Positions 26,028 to 36,075 of a stretch of DNA of 64,000 nucleotides are shown here, piece by piece. This DNA comes from Sphingopyxis witflariensis (lineage in GTDB: Bacteria > Pseudomonadota > Alphaproteobacteria > Sphingomonadales > Sphingomonadaceae), in assembly GCF_002205635.1 (NCBI RefSeq), contig NZ_NISJ01000005.1, forward strand, positions 225,866-289,865. Direction: 5' to 3'. The position numbers and the translations under genes were made by a program. How positions within the stretch are numbered: the first letter of the stretch is position 1; every line of letters begins with the position of its first letter. The notes beneath the pieces are model-generated. The model was not told the origin of the DNA and ran no database searches. It saw only the letters and a list, made by a program, of their open reading frames with translations.

Positions 26028-26900
26028 TTACAGACCATCGAGGCCTTTGCTGACCAGAATATTCACCGCAACGCGGCGATTCTGTGCCTTGCCTTCGGGG
26101 GTGCTATTGTCTGCTGCCGGGTCGGCTTCGGCCATCCCGGTGGGGGTAAGCATACGATAGGGTTTCCAGCCGCAGGCCTGCTGAAGATGATTGACGACGC
26201 GGCTAGCGCGCTTTTCGCTCAGCGTCTGGTTGAGTTCCTGGCTTCCCGTGGAATCGGTGTAGCCAACGACCAGCAACAACGCGTTGTCCATCCCCTCGGC
26301 CTGATTTGCCGCAGCGCAGAGATTGGCTTGTGCTTCGGCCGACAACACGGCCTTGCCGGTGTCAAAGTTCACGTTCGTCGTGCCCTTGACATTATACTGG
26401 TCGATATCGCCCACGCGGCTGCGCAGAGCCTCGGTTGCCGCAGTCTGTTCGGCAAAGCGCTGGTTGGTGCCGGTGTGGATCATCGACGCGGTCCGCAGAT
26501 CCTTGTTCTTGAGATCGACCTGGCTCGCCACCAGACCGCCGTCCCACTGCAATGTGTCGACGGTCACGGGCAGACCGTTGAGCAGCGAGCTCGCGGCAAG
26601 CTTGTCGCGATTGAGGCCAAGGAACCCGCCGCTGCTCTTGATCTTTGTATAGTCGGCGATCGCGATGGCGGTGTTGTTGCCGTCGGCGGTGGTGACCTGC
26701 ATCCGGCCGTCGCTGCGCGCGGAGATGATGCCTTCGACCTTGGGCCCCTTGGTCATCTGTTCGGGCGAAGGCAGGGTGCCAACTACGGTCGCCATGACTT
26801 CGCCATCGTCCTGCGACTGCGCAGCCACACCGACTGTCGCTGTCCCGGCCAACATGGCGAGCAGCAACAAGATTCTTGGACTTTTCGAAACGAGACCCAT
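26028..26900 (-). CDS. OmpA-family peptidoglycan-associated protein
   Basis: The 290-residue protein has a signal peptide (about 1-27, ending VGVAA), an N-terminal beta-rich domain with GKVEGIISARSDG-like and ITKIKSSGGFLGL segments (roughly 50-150; resembling DUF5666-type small folds), a helix with DLRTASMIHTGTNQRFAEQTAATEALRSRVGDID, and a C-terminal OmpA domain (NVNFDTGKAVLSAEAQANLCAAA, VVGYTDSTGSQELNQTLSEKRASRVVNHL, QNRRVAVNILV). The OmpA domain binds peptidoglycan, so the protein likely sits in the periplasm. It is divergent from clpA across a long gap. Confidence 0.9.
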   Translation of the reverse strand: MGLVSKSPRILLLLAMLAGTATVGVAAQSQDDGEVMATVVGTLPSPEQMTKGPKVEGIISARSDGRMQVTTADGNNTAIAIADYTKIKSSGGFLGLNRDKLAASSLLNGLPVTVDTLQWDGGLVASQVDLKNKDLRTASMIHTGTNQRFAEQTAATEALRSRVGDIDQYNVKGTTNVNFDTGKAVLSAEAQANLCAAANQAEGMDNALLLVVGYTDSTGSQELNQTLSEKRASRVVNHLQQACGWKPYRMLTPTGMAEADPAADNSTPEGKAQNRRVAVNILVSKGLDGL

Positions 26901-27507
26901 ACCCTACTCCTTGATTTTCAATTGGATCAGCCGGGCGCACGCATTTACGCGGCCCGTTCTGGCAGTTGGATACTCCCGGCCAGGCCCCAAAGTTGCACGG
27001 GTCATCGGGCGCTTTGCACGGCCAGTCGATAAGATGGCGGCGGACAAGCGGAGTTTTTGCGCCCGTCGGTTTACCATGATGGAAGTCGGGGCGCCTGATC
27101 CTGAGCAAGCCGTCCCGAACTGCCGAAGGTGCCGGGGCGACGACGCGGATTGCAGCGATTTCCTGCCCTTAAGCAGGCGCGCACCTCACAGGCGGACCCA
27201 ATATTCTTCTGCGCACCACAATATGGTCGCGTTGACCTGCCTCAACGGCCCGTCTCACCCCATTTGCCTCAATCGGCCCAAGTATCTGTTTTTCTTATGT
27301 ACCCGGTGACAAGTTTGACAAGTTCCAGACGAAATCCCGCCGCCCCTCATCCAAATCCTCAACGCCTCGTTAGCCGCACGACAACCGCCGTCATCGTAAT
27401 TTCACAAAGCCATCCGCTTTTCCCTTGCAGGGCGGCGGCGGCATCGCCACCTTGTGTTCCTAGGGGCCGCCTCTCTCCCCCGGCGGGCCTCGCAAGGAGA
27501 AAAGTCC
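26901..27507. other. 607-base region without a supported gene
   Basis: This gap separates the divergent OmpA-family gene and clpA. Open frames crossing it have Arg/Pro/Ser-biased, unlikely products and no ribosome binding sites. It has a TTGACA at 27315-27320 without a convincing -10 box. I found no tRNA, clpS or hairpin terminator here. It may hold promoters for both flanking genes or a small RNA that cannot be recognised by eye. Confidence 0.5.
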
Positions 27508-29850
27508 ATGCCGTCTTTTTCGGAGAGCCTCGAAAAGACCCTGCACAATGCGTTGAAAGCCGCATCGGAGCGTCACCACGAATATGCGACGCTCGAGCAT
27601 CTGCTCTTCGCGCTGATCGACGACGACCATGCCGCCGAAGTGATGCGCGCCTGCGGCGTCGCGATCGACGATTTGCAATCGGCGGTCGTCCATTATCTCG
27701 ACACCGAACTCGACAGTCTGAAGGTCGAGGGGCACAGCGACCCAAGCCCGACCAGCGGCTTCCAGCGCGTCGTCCAGCGCGCGATCCTGCACGTCCAGTC
27801 GTCGGGCAAGGATGAAGTCACCGGCGCCAATGTTCTCGTCGCGCTCTTCTCCGAACGCGAAAGCTACGCCGTCTATTTCCTGCAACAGCAGGACCTGACG
27901 CGCCTCGACGCCGTCTCCTACCTCAGCCACGGCGTCGGCAAAGGCGGCAAACCCTCGCCGCAGGCCGAGCCCGAGGAAAAGGAAGAGACGAAGGACAAGG
28001 ACAGCGGCGGCAAGAACAAGAAAGAAACCGCGCTCGACCAGTTCACCGTCAACCTCAATGAAAAGGCCAAGGTCGGCAAGGTCGATCCGCTGATCGGCCG
28101 CCATGCCGAGGTCGATCGCACGATCCAGATCCTCTGCCGCCGGTCGAAGAACAACCCGCTCTATGTGGGCGATCCCGGCGTCGGCAAGACCGCGATCGCC
28201 GAGGGCCTTGCGCGCAAGATCATCGAGGGCGACGTGCCCGAAGTGCTGCTGCCCGCGGTCATCTATTCGCTCGACATGGGCGCGCTGCTCGCGGGCACGC
28301 GCTATCGCGGCGATTTCGAGGAGCGGCTGAAACAGGTCGTGACCGAACTCGAAGGGCTGCCGCATGCGATCCTGTTCATCGACGAAATCCACACCGTCAT
28401 CGGTGCGGGCGCGACGAGCGGCGGCGCGATGGATGCATCAAACCTGCTCAAGCCCGCCCTCTCGGGCGGCGTTATCCGCTGCATCGGCTCGACGACCTAC
28501 AAGGAGTTCCGCAATCATTTCGAAAAGGACCGCGCACTGCTGCGCCGGTTCCAGAAGATCGACGTGGTCGAACCGACGCTCGAGGACACCAAGAAGATCC
28601 TCGCGGGTCTGCGCAGCGCGTTCGAGGCGCATCATCAGGTGCGCTACACCCCCGATGCGATCAATGCAGCGGTCGAACTGTCGGCGCGCTACATCAACGA
28701 CCGCAAATTGCCTGACAAGGCGATCGATGTGATCGACGAGGTCGGCGCGATGCAGATGCTCGTCGCCCCGTCGAAGCGCAAGAAAACGATCACCGCCAAG
28801 GAGATCGAGCAGGTCATCGCAACGATGGCGCGCATCCCGCCCAAATCGGTGTCGAGCGACGACAAAGCGACGCTCGCCAGCCTGGAGACCGACCTTAAGC
28901 GCGTCGTCTTCGGTCAGAACACCGCGATCGAAGTGCTGTCGTCGGCGATCAAGCTGCCGCGCGCGGGCCTGCGCGATCCCGAAAAGCCGATCGGCAACTA
29001 CCTGTTCAGCGGCCCGACCGGCGTCGGCAAGACCGAGGTCGCGAAGCAGCTCGCGTCGATCATGGGCATCCCGCTCCAGCGCTTCGACATGTCCGAATAT
29101 ATGGAGCGCCATTCGGTCAGCCGCCTGATCGGTGCGCCCCCGGGCTATGTCGGCTATGATCAGGGCGGCCTGCTCACCGATGCGATCGACCAGAACCCGC
29201 ATTGCGTGCTGCTGCTCGACGAAATCGAAAAAGCGCATCCCGACCTGTTCAACATCCTGCTGCAGGTCATGGATCATGGCCGCCTGACCGATCATCACGG
29301 CAAGACCGTCGACTTCCGCAACGTCATCCTGATCATGACGACCAATGCGGGCGCGAGCGACATGGCGCGCGAGGGCATCGGCTTCGGCCAGTTCACGCGC
29401 GAAGATGTGCAGGAGGAAGCGGTGAAGAATCTCTTCACCCCCGAATTCCGCAACCGCCTCGATGCGATCGTGCCGTTCGGCTATCTGCCGCCCGAGGTCG
29501 TCGCGCGCGTCGTCGACAAGTTCATCCTCGAACTCGAACTGCAGCTCGCCGACCGCAACGTCCACATCCAGCTCGACGATGCGGCGCGCGAATGGCTGAC
29601 CGGCAAGGGCTATGACAAGCTCTATGGCGCACGCCCGATGGGCCGCCTGATCCAGGAAAAGATCAAGCAGCCGCTCGCCGAGGAATTGCTGTTCGGCAAG
29701 CTCGTCCATGGCGGCGAGGTCAAGGTGAAGATGAAGACCGGCGACGACGCCAAGGTCGGCAATCCGCTCGCCTTCGAAATCGTCTCGGCCCCGCCCAAAG
29801 CGAGCAAGGCCAAGCCCAAAGCCGACAAAGCGAAGAAGGCGGCTGAGTGA
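27508..29850 (+). CDS. clpA: ATP-dependent Clp protease ATP-binding subunit ClpA
   Basis: The 780-residue AAA+ unfoldase has an N-domain (SFSESLEKTLHNALKAASERHHEYATLEHLLFAL), a Lys/Glu-rich linker (about 155-185), D1 with Walker A GDPGVGKT (about 221) and D2 with Walker A GPTGVGKT (about 502), plus DEIEKAHPD Walker B. The EGIGFGQF segment is the IGL/IGF loop that docks ClpP. It delivers unfolded substrates to ClpP. Start is ATG 27508 with AAGGAG upstream. The adaptor gene clpS, usual just upstream, is absent from the window. The C-terminus is a Lys-rich tail (KASKAKPKADKAKKAAE). Confidence 0.96.
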   Translation: MPSFSESLEKTLHNALKAASERHHEYATLEHLLFALIDDDHAAEVMRACGVAIDDLQSAVVHYLDTELDSLKVEGHSDPSPTSGFQRVVQRAILHVQSSGKDEVTGANVLVALFSERESYAVYFLQQQDLTRLDAVSYLSHGVGKGGKPSPQAEPEEKEETKDKDSGGKNKKETALDQFTVNLNEKAKVGKVDPLIGRHAEVDRTIQILCRRSKNNPLYVGDPGVGKTAIAEGLARKIIEGDVPEVLLPAVIYSLDMGALLAGTRYRGDFEERLKQVVTELEGLPHAILFIDEIHTVIGAGATSGGAMDASNLLKPALSGGVIRCIGSTTYKEFRNHFEKDRALLRRFQKIDVVEPTLEDTKKILAGLRSAFEAHHQVRYTPDAINAAVELSARYINDRKLPDKAIDVIDEVGAMQMLVAPSKRKKTITAKEIEQVIATMARIPPKSVSSDDKATLASLETDLKRVVFGQNTAIEVLSSAIKLPRAGLRDPEKPIGNYLFSGPTGVGKTEVAKQLASIMGIPLQRFDMSEYMERHSVSRLIGAPPGYVGYDQGGLLTDAIDQNPHCVLLLDEIEKAHPDLFNILLQVMDHGRLTDHHGKTVDFRNVILIMTTNAGASDMAREGIGFGQFTREDVQEEAVKNLFTPEFRNRLDAIVPFGYLPPEVVARVVDKFILELELQLADRNVHIQLDDAAREWLTGKGYDKLYGARPMGRLIQEKIKQPLAEELLFGKLVHGGEVKVKMKTGDDAKVGNPLAFEIVSAPPKASKAKPKADKAKKAAE

Positions 29851-30326
29851 CAGCGGGGGCGGTGCGCAAAAACAAAATGCGCACTGCCCTCCTTGCTGGA
29901 CTTGGGTTGTCGACGATTTGGGCGGCCTATTGGTTGTGGCCGGCCGCCGCGGCAAAACCTGACTTCCTGTTCGATACCCACTCGACCTCGATAGTGGATT
30001 TCCACGATCTCACGAAAGATATCCGGCCCGAGCTTCCGTATTTCCAGCGCGGAAGCTTCCATTCGCCAGACGGCAAGCGCCTTCGTCCGCGGGATATCAT
30101 CAGGGACGCGCGCGACCCCGACAACATCGACTCACCCGACTTCATTGCGCTTTTTCGACTAAAAACCGGGACGACGCGTGCCGATTTTGTCACAGCATCC
30201 AGAGCGATCTGGGCTGTTTGCGACTCCGCCATTGCGGTTGCCTCGGATGATCGGGAGGACGCCCCTACGCTGCTTCCCGTCAAGCACGGCAAAGACTGCG
30301 GGTTTCTGTTTCCGGATACACCCTGA
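29847..30326 (+). CDS. Hypothetical membrane-anchored or exported protein coupled to clpA
   Basis: The 159-residue product begins at a GTG that overlaps the clpA TGA (GTGA), with AAGAAGG about 8 bases before it. It has one hydrophobic segment (residues 11-37, ALLAGLGLSTIWAAYWLWPAAAA) and a polar domain with three Cys. No known domain. An ATG at 29877 is the alternative start but has no ribosome binding site. The overlap suggests co-translation with clpA; a functional link is only inference. Confidence 0.6.
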   Translation: MTAGAVRKNKMRTALLAGLGLSTIWAAYWLWPAAAAKPDFLFDTHSTSIVDFHDLTKDIRPELPYFQRGSFHSPDGKRLRPRDIIRDARDPDNIDSPDFIALFRLKTGTTRADFVTASRAIWAVCDSAIAVASDDREDAPTLLPVKHGKDCGFLFPDTP

Positions 30327-30389
30327 CCATCTCTGGTCGTGCCATGAAGCCCGAGCAGCCCCCTCGCTTTTTCGGCCTCCCGCCGCTAT

Positions 30390-31238
30390 ATGAGTCCCAT
30401 GTACGACTATGTATCCGTGACCGCCGGCGACGCGGCGAGCCCCACTCCCGTGCGCGACGGCACGATAAAGCTCCACGACGAGGCGGGCTTTTCCGGCATG
30501 CGCAAGGCGGGGCGGCTGTCGGCCGAAATCCTCGACGCGCTGGTTCCTTTCGTCCAGCCCGGCGTCACCACCGCCCAGATCGACGACCTCGTTCGCCAGA
30601 TGATGCTCGACGGCGGCGGCATCCCCGCAACCTTGGGCTATCGCGGTTTCACCCACAGCTGCTGCACCAGCATCAACCATGTCGTCTGCCACGGCATTCC
30701 CGACGACAAGCCGGTGCGCGAGGGCGATATCGTCAATATCGACGTGACGACGATCATCGACGGTTGGCACGGCGACACCAGCCGCATGTATCTGGTCGGC
30801 GACGTACCCATCAAGGCGAAGCGCCTCGTCGACATCACCTATGAATGCCTGATGCTCGGCATCGAGCAGGCGAAGCCCGGCAACCGCATGGGCGACGTTG
30901 CGCACGCGATCCAGCAGCACGCCGAAAAGCATCGCTATTCGGTCGTCCGCGATTTCTGCGGCCATGGGCTGGGACAGATGTTCCACGACGCTCCCGAAGT
31001 CGTCCACGCCGGACGCCCCGGCACCGGCCCCGAACTTCGCCCCGGCATGTTCTTCACGATCGAACCGATGGTCAATACCGGCAAATATGCGGTGAAGATG
31101 CTGGCCGACGGCTGGACCGCGGTGACCCGCGACCGCAGCCTGTCGGCGCAGTTCGAACATAGCATCGGGATCACCGAAACCGGCTGCGAGATTTTCACCG
31201 CCAGCCCGAAGGGCCTGAACGCGCCGCCTTGGCAGTAA
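30390..31238 (+). CDS. map: Methionine aminopeptidase type I
   Basis: The product (282 residues from the first ATG; 279 from the ATG at 30399) removes the initiator methionine from nascent proteins. The five metal ligands of the pita-bread fold are visible: the IVNIDVTTIIDGWHGDTSRM double Asp, the FCGHGLG His, FFTIEPMVNTG Glu, and AQFEHSIGIT Glu. An extended N-terminus of about 25 residues is usual for alphaproteobacteria. Neither ATG has a clear Shine-Dalgarno, so the start is uncertain. Confidence 0.95.
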   Translation: MSPMYDYVSVTAGDAASPTPVRDGTIKLHDEAGFSGMRKAGRLSAEILDALVPFVQPGVTTAQIDDLVRQMMLDGGGIPATLGYRGFTHSCCTSINHVVCHGIPDDKPVREGDIVNIDVTTIIDGWHGDTSRMYLVGDVPIKAKRLVDITYECLMLGIEQAKPGNRMGDVAHAIQQHAEKHRYSVVRDFCGHGLGQMFHDAPEVVHAGRPGTGPELRPGMFFTIEPMVNTGKYAVKMLADGWTAVTRDRSLSAQFEHSIGITETGCEIFTASPKGLNAPPWQ

Positions 31239-31260
31239 TAGCCCGGTAGCCCGGCGCAAT

Positions 31261-31347
31261 CGTTCCCCGGCGAAAGCCGGGGCCCAGCGCATGGTCACGC
31301 AACCTTGGCTCTATTTCGCTCTGGACCCCGGCCTTCGCCGGGGAACG
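31261..31347. repeat. Paired GC hairpins forming an inverted repeat
   Basis: Two CCCCGGC-type hairpins (31265-31282 and 31326-31343) lie in opposite orientation, so the whole segment from TTCCCCGGCG to CGCCGGGGAA is an imperfect palindrome. The hairpin unit matches that at 15309-15326. It lies between map and the quinohemoprotein dehydrogenase. Confidence 0.65.
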
Positions 31348-31425
31348 GATTCTTGCAAGGCGCGGCCAGCTTCCTCCACTCACCCCCCACTTTCCCCCTT
31401 GCACCTCCGTGCCTTCGGGCGCAGT

Positions 31426-31443
31426 CTTGACGTTAACGTCAAG
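31426..31443. promoter_or_regulatory. Perfect 18-base operator-like palindrome before the quinohemoprotein dehydrogenase
   Basis: CTTGACGTTAACGTCAAG is perfectly symmetrical and ends 29 bases before the start codon. Its 16-base core matches the element before etfB (794-809) at 14 of 16 positions. It resembles MerR-type LiuR operators of catabolic genes; the regulator is not in the window. Confidence 0.6.
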
Positions 31444-31471
31444 CATAGGCGTCGAAACGGGAGAGCATGGA

Positions 31472-33655
31472 ATGGCGAAACGGGTCTTTTCGGCTGCGCT
31501 GCTGGGCAGCGCGCTACTGGCACTGGCAGCATGCAACGCATCGGAGAATGAAAGCGCCAGCGGCGGATCGCTCGATGCCGCTGAGAAAGCCAGCGAGACC
31601 CTGCTCAAGACCGGCGGCAACGGCGATAACTGGGGCGCCATCGGTTACTCCTATGACGAGCAACGCTTCAGCCCGCTGACCGACATCAACGACAAGAATG
31701 TGGGCCAGCTCGGCCTCGCCTGGTCCGCCGACCTCGACGATGCACGCGGGCAGGAAGCGACCCCGGTGGTCGTCGACGGCGTGATGTATGTCACCCACGC
31801 CTGGTCGAAGGTCAGCGCATGGGATGCCGCGACGGGCAAGGAACTATGGAAATTCGACCCCAAGGTTCCCGGCGAGCGCGCGGTTTCGGCCTGCTGCGAC
31901 GTCGTCAACCGCGGCGTCGCCGTCTGGGGCGACAAATTGTTCGTCGGCGCGCTCGACGGCCGCCTGATCGCGCTCGACCGCAAGACCGGCAAGGAACTCT
32001 GGTCGACGCAGACCTTCGACACGTCGAAACCCTATACGATCACCGGCGCACCGCGCGTCGTGAAGGATATGGTGCTGATCGGCAATGGCGGCGCCGAATT
32101 CGGGGTGCGCGGCTATGTCACCGCCTATGACGCCGACACTGGCAAGGAGCGCTGGCGCTTCTACACCGCGCCCAACCCGACCAAGGCGAAGGACGGCGCT
32201 GCTTCGGACGACATCTTTGCGAGCAAGGGCAATGCGACCTGGTCCGACAAGGGCGAGTGGCAAACGTCGGGCGGTGGCGGCACCGTCTGGGACGCGATCG
32301 TCTATGACAAGGATCTCGACCAGATTTACCTCGGCGTCGGCAACGGCAATCCGTGGAACCATGGCACGCGCTCGAATGGTGAGGGCGACAACTGGTTCCT
32401 CTCGTCGATCGTCGCGCTCGACGCCTCGACCGGCAAATATGTCTGGCATTATCAGGAGACCCCGGCCGAAACCTGGGACTATACTGCGACCCAGCCGATC
32501 ATACTCGCCGAGCAGGCGGTGGACGGCACCCCGACCAAGGTGCTCTACCACGCGCCAAAGAACGGCTTTTTCTTCACGATCAACCGCAGCAACGGAAAGC
32601 TGATCGACGCCAAGCCCTTCGTCGATGGAATCAATTGGGCGACGGGTTACGACATGGCGACCGGCCGCCCGATCGAAAATCCCGACGCGCGCTTCTACAA
32701 GACCGGCAAGCCCTTCATCGCCGTCCCCGGCGCGCTCGGCGCGCATAATTGGCATCCGATGAGCTACAATCCCAAAACCGGGCTCGTCTACATCCCGGCG
32801 CAGCAGATCCCGCAGGGCTATCTCGCCGACATGGACGAACTCGACAAGCGCAAGGTGCTCGGCTTCAACGTCGGCACCTCGCTCAACAAGACGATGCTCC
32901 CCGACGATCAAAAGGCGTTCCGCGCAGCAATCGCCGCGACCACCGGACGGCTCGTCGCCTTCGATCCGCGCACCGGCAAGGTCGCATGGGGGGTCGATTA
33001 TCCCGCCGCGTGGAATGGCGGCACGATGACCACCGCGGGCAACCTCGTCTTCCAGGGCACCAGCACCGGCCGCTTCCGCGCCTATGCGGCCGACACCGGC
33101 AAGCAACTGCTCGACCTCGACATGCAGTCAGGGATCGTCAGCGCACCGTCGACCTTCCGCGTCGGCGGGGTGCAATATGTCGCCTTCATGACCAGCAAGG
33201 GCGGCGCCTTCCCGCTTGTCGCCGGGATCGCGGGCGGCGTGACGCGCAAGGTTCCCAATATCCCGCGCCTCGTCGTGCTCAAGATCGGCGGCACCGCACA
33301 GCTCCCCGCGCCTCCGGCAACGACGACGCTCGCCTGGACCCCGCCGCCGATGACCGCCAAGCCAGCCGAAGTCGCGGCGGGCAAGGCGCATTTCGGGCGC
33401 TATTGCCAAGTCTGTCACGGCGACAGCGCGATCGGCAACGGCTTCACCCCCGACCTGCGCGTCTCGGGCACCCTCGCCAACGCCGACGCGTGGAAATCGG
33501 TGATCATCGACGGCGCGCTCAAGGATCGCGGCATGGTGAGCTTTGCGCGCGTGCTCACTCCGCAGGATGCCGAAGCGATCCGCGCCTATGTCATCGAACG
33601 GTCGAACTGGACCAAGGCCAATCTGCCCGAAGTATCGGCACCGATGGGACGATAG
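31472..33655 (+). CDS. PQQ-dependent quinohemoprotein dehydrogenase (alcohol dehydrogenase type), predicted lipoprotein
   Basis: The 727-residue protein has a lipobox (LALAAC), an eight-bladed propeller with repeated tryptophan-docking motifs (DAATGKELWKF, DRKTGKELWS, DADTGKERWRF), the vicinal disulfide CC at 141-142 near PQQ, and a C-terminal cytochrome c domain with CQVCH (Cys645, Cys648, His649). Such type II quinohemoproteins oxidise alcohols or aldehydes in the periplasm and pass electrons through their haem. I chose ATG 31472, since the frame extends upstream through the operator. PQQ biosynthesis genes are not in the window. The natural substrate cannot be deduced. Confidence 0.93.
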   Translation: MAKRVFSAALLGSALLALAACNASENESASGGSLDAAEKASETLLKTGGNGDNWGAIGYSYDEQRFSPLTDINDKNVGQLGLAWSADLDDARGQEATPVVVDGVMYVTHAWSKVSAWDAATGKELWKFDPKVPGERAVSACCDVVNRGVAVWGDKLFVGALDGRLIALDRKTGKELWSTQTFDTSKPYTITGAPRVVKDMVLIGNGGAEFGVRGYVTAYDADTGKERWRFYTAPNPTKAKDGAASDDIFASKGNATWSDKGEWQTSGGGGTVWDAIVYDKDLDQIYLGVGNGNPWNHGTRSNGEGDNWFLSSIVALDASTGKYVWHYQETPAETWDYTATQPIILAEQAVDGTPTKVLYHAPKNGFFFTINRSNGKLIDAKPFVDGINWATGYDMATGRPIENPDARFYKTGKPFIAVPGALGAHNWHPMSYNPKTGLVYIPAQQIPQGYLADMDELDKRKVLGFNVGTSLNKTMLPDDQKAFRAAIAATTGRLVAFDPRTGKVAWGVDYPAAWNGGTMTTAGNLVFQGTSTGRFRAYAADTGKQLLDLDMQSGIVSAPSTFRVGGVQYVAFMTSKGGAFPLVAGIAGGVTRKVPNIPRLVVLKIGGTAQLPAPPATTTLAWTPPPMTAKPAEVAAGKAHFGRYCQVCHGDSAIGNGFTPDLRVSGTLANADAWKSVIIDGALKDRGMVSFARVLTPQDAEAIRAYVIERSNWTKANLPEVSAPMGR

Positions 33656-33660
33656 TCCAG

Positions 33661-33853
33661 ATCCTCCCTGTCGCGTAGCGATGGGGAGGGGGAGTGCGGG
33701 GTCGTCCAGTCCCCCGGACTGGACTTGGATTGCCGGGGGCAATCCAACCTCGCGCTCCGCGAAGCGGTGGTGGAGGGGCCGCGACGGCAGCGCCAAAGCC
33801 CCTCCGCGACTGCGCCGCTGCCGCCTCCCCATGCCTGCGGCACAGGGAGGATC
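33661..33853. repeat. Intergenic palindromic repeat, family B copy 1 (with nested hairpins)
   Basis: About 193 bases starting ATCCTCCCTGTCGCG and ending CACAGGGAGGATC, whose ends are inverted. The centre carries GAAGCGGTGGTGGAGGGG as in the other copies, plus two additional hairpins: GTCCAGTCC/GGACTGGAC (33704-33724 region) and TTGGATTGCC/GGCAATCCAA just after. Other copies are at 40475, 55108 and 57082. Confidence 0.85.
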
Positions 33854-33957
33854 AATATGCCGCTTTTTTAGGCAGCCAATTCACCCCACTGCCCACGCCT
33901 TGGGCAGCACCGCCAACCCCCATCCAAAATTGTCCCGAAAGCGCGCGATTCGCCAAT

Positions 33958-33973
33958 TGGCACGGCTCTTGAT
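33958..33973 (+). promoter_or_regulatory. Sigma54-like promoter upstream of glnB
   Basis: TGGCACGGCTCTTGAT matches the RpoN consensus TGGCACG-N4-TTGC with one change (TTGA at the -12 element). It is about 110 bases before the glnB start. A GGTGCA half-site of NtrC type follows at 33975-33980. Nitrogen-controlled transcription of glnB-glnA fits the location. Confidence 0.55.
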
Positions 33974-34035
33974 TGGTGCAAGATGGCGGGACACCGCGGC
34001 GACTCACCAGCCAGGACCGGATCAGGCGCGCCTGA

Positions 34036-34422
<387 letters not shown>

Positions 34423-34496
34423 GACACCCCGAAACCCAACAGGTTCAACCCATCCCGGCTCTCGCCGGCGACTATCGCAAGAAGGAAGTCTAGATC

Positions 34497-35909
34497 ATGG
34501 CTACGAAGCCCAAGGATATCATCGCACGGATCAAGGAAAATGACATCGAGTGGGTCGATCTGCGCTTCACCGATCCCAAGGGCAAATGGCATCACCTGAC
34601 GATGGTCGCCTCGGTCCTCGGCGAGGATGAACTGGAAGACGGCCTGATGTTCGACGGCTCGTCGATCGAAGGCTGGAAAGCGATCAACGAAAGCGACATG
34701 ATCCTGAAGCCCGATCTCGACGCCGTCTATGACGACCCCTTCTCGGCGACCCCGATGCTGATCATCGTCTGCGATATCGTCGAACCCGCGACCGGCGAAG
34801 GCTATTCGCGCGACCCGCGCACCACCGCGAAGCGCGCCGAAGCCTATGTCGGCACCACCGGCATCGGCGACACCGTCTATGTCGGCCCCGAAGCCGAATT
34901 CTTCATGTTCGACGATGTCCGCTTCGAAACCGGCTATAACAAGTCGGGCTTTGAAATCGACGATATCGAGCTGCCGACCAACAGCGGCCGCGCTTACGAA
35001 GGCGGCAATATGGGCCACCGTCCGCGCATCAAGGGCGGTTACTTCCCCGTCGCGCCGGTCGACAGCGCCGTCGACATCCGCGCCGAAATGGTCTCGACCA
35101 TGCTCGAACTCGGCCTGCCGTGCGACAAGCATCACCATGAAGTCGCCGCCGCCCAGCACGAACTCGGCCTGACCTTCGGCACCCTCACCGAAACCGCCGA
35201 TCGCATGCAGGTCTATAAATATGTCGTGCATCAGGTCGCCCATGCGTACGGCAAGACCGCAACCTTCATGCCGAAGCCGATCAAGGACGATAACGGCAGC
35301 GGCATGCACACCCACATTTCAATCTGGGAAAAGGGCAAGCCGCTCTTCGCCGGTAACGGCTATGCGGGCCTCAGCGACATGTGCCTCTATTTCATCGGCG
35401 GCGTGATCAAGCATGCCAAGGCGCTCAACGCCTTCACCAACCCGTCGACAAACAGCTACAAGCGCCTCGTCCCGGGCTTCGAAGCCCCGGTTCTGCTCGC
35501 CTACTCGAGCCGTAACCGCTCGGCTTCGTGCCGCATCCCCTATGGTGCGGGCGCCAAGGCGAAGCGCGTCGAATTCCGCTTCCCCGACGCGATGGCGAAC
35601 CCCTATCTTTGCTATTCGGCGCTGCTGATGGCGGGCCTCGACGGCATCCAGAACAAGATCCACCCCGGCGACGCGATGGACAAGAATCTGTACGACCTGC
35701 CGCCCGAAGAGCTGAAGGAAGTCCCGACCGTTTGCGGCAGCTTGCGCGAAGCGCTCGACAGCCTGCTCGCCGACCACGACTTCCTGCTCAAGGGCGACGT
35801 CTTCTCGAAGGATCAGATCGAAGCCTATGTCGAGCTGAAGTGGGACGAAGTCCATCGCTTCGAACAGACCCCGAGCCCGGTCGAGTTCGAAATGTACTAC
35901 AGCGCCTGA
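34497..35909 (+). CDS. glnA: Glutamine synthetase type I
   Basis: The 470-residue enzyme makes glutamine from glutamate, ammonia and ATP. Motifs are FDGSSIEGW (N-domain), GPEAEFFMF, the metal-binding [32 protein letters not shown] and the adenylylation site NLYDLPPEE (Tyr about 398), so activity can be switched by GlnE, itself PII-controlled. Start is ATG 34497 with AAGGAAG upstream. An intrinsic terminator follows at 35936-35972. Confidence 0.98.
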   Translation: MATKPKDIIARIKENDIEWVDLRFTDPKGKWHHLTMVASVLGEDELEDGLMFDGSSIEGWKAINESDMILKPDLDAVYDDPFSATPMLIIVCDIVEPATGEGYSRDPRTTAKRAEAYVGTTGIGDTVYVGPEAEFFMFDDVRFETGYNKSGFEIDDIELPTNSGRAYEGGNMGHRPRIKGGYFPVAPVDSAVDIRAEMVSTMLELGLPCDKHHHEVAAAQHELGLTFGTLTETADRMQVYKYVVHQVAHAYGKTATFMPKPIKDDNGSGMHTHISIWEKGKPLFAGNGYAGLSDMCLYFIGGVIKHAKALNAFTNPSTNSYKRLVPGFEAPVLLAYSSRNRSASCRIPYGAGAKAKRVEFRFPDAMANPYLCYSALLMAGLDGIQNKIHPGDAMDKNLYDLPPEELKEVPTVCGSLREALDSLLADHDFLLKGDVFSKDQIEAYVELKWDEVHRFEQTPSPVEFEMYYSA

Positions 35910-35935
35910 TCCGCAAGGTTCAGCGACGCGAAGAA

Positions 35936-35972
35936 GGGCGTCCGGTTCGGGGGAACCGGGCGCCTTTTTTTT
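35936..35972 (+). terminator. Rho-independent terminator of glnBA
   Basis: A 12-base stem with one G-T pair (GGCGTCCGGTTC with GAACCGGGCGCC) and a 4-base GGGG loop, followed by eight T. Confidence 0.9.
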
Positions 35973-36075
35973 CGCCAGCTTCTCTGCCGGATAGCAGGTT
36001 GCGGGTCCCGGTCGCCGGTGGCAGGATACGCATGAAAAAGGCCCGAGAGGCCCCAACGCAAAAGGCAGCGAACCC

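Noticed and set aside
26665..27309. Possible gene across the gap between the OmpA-family gene and clpA
   Set aside because: Product changes character where it leaves the antisense of the OmpA gene, has no ribosome binding site, and shows no motif.
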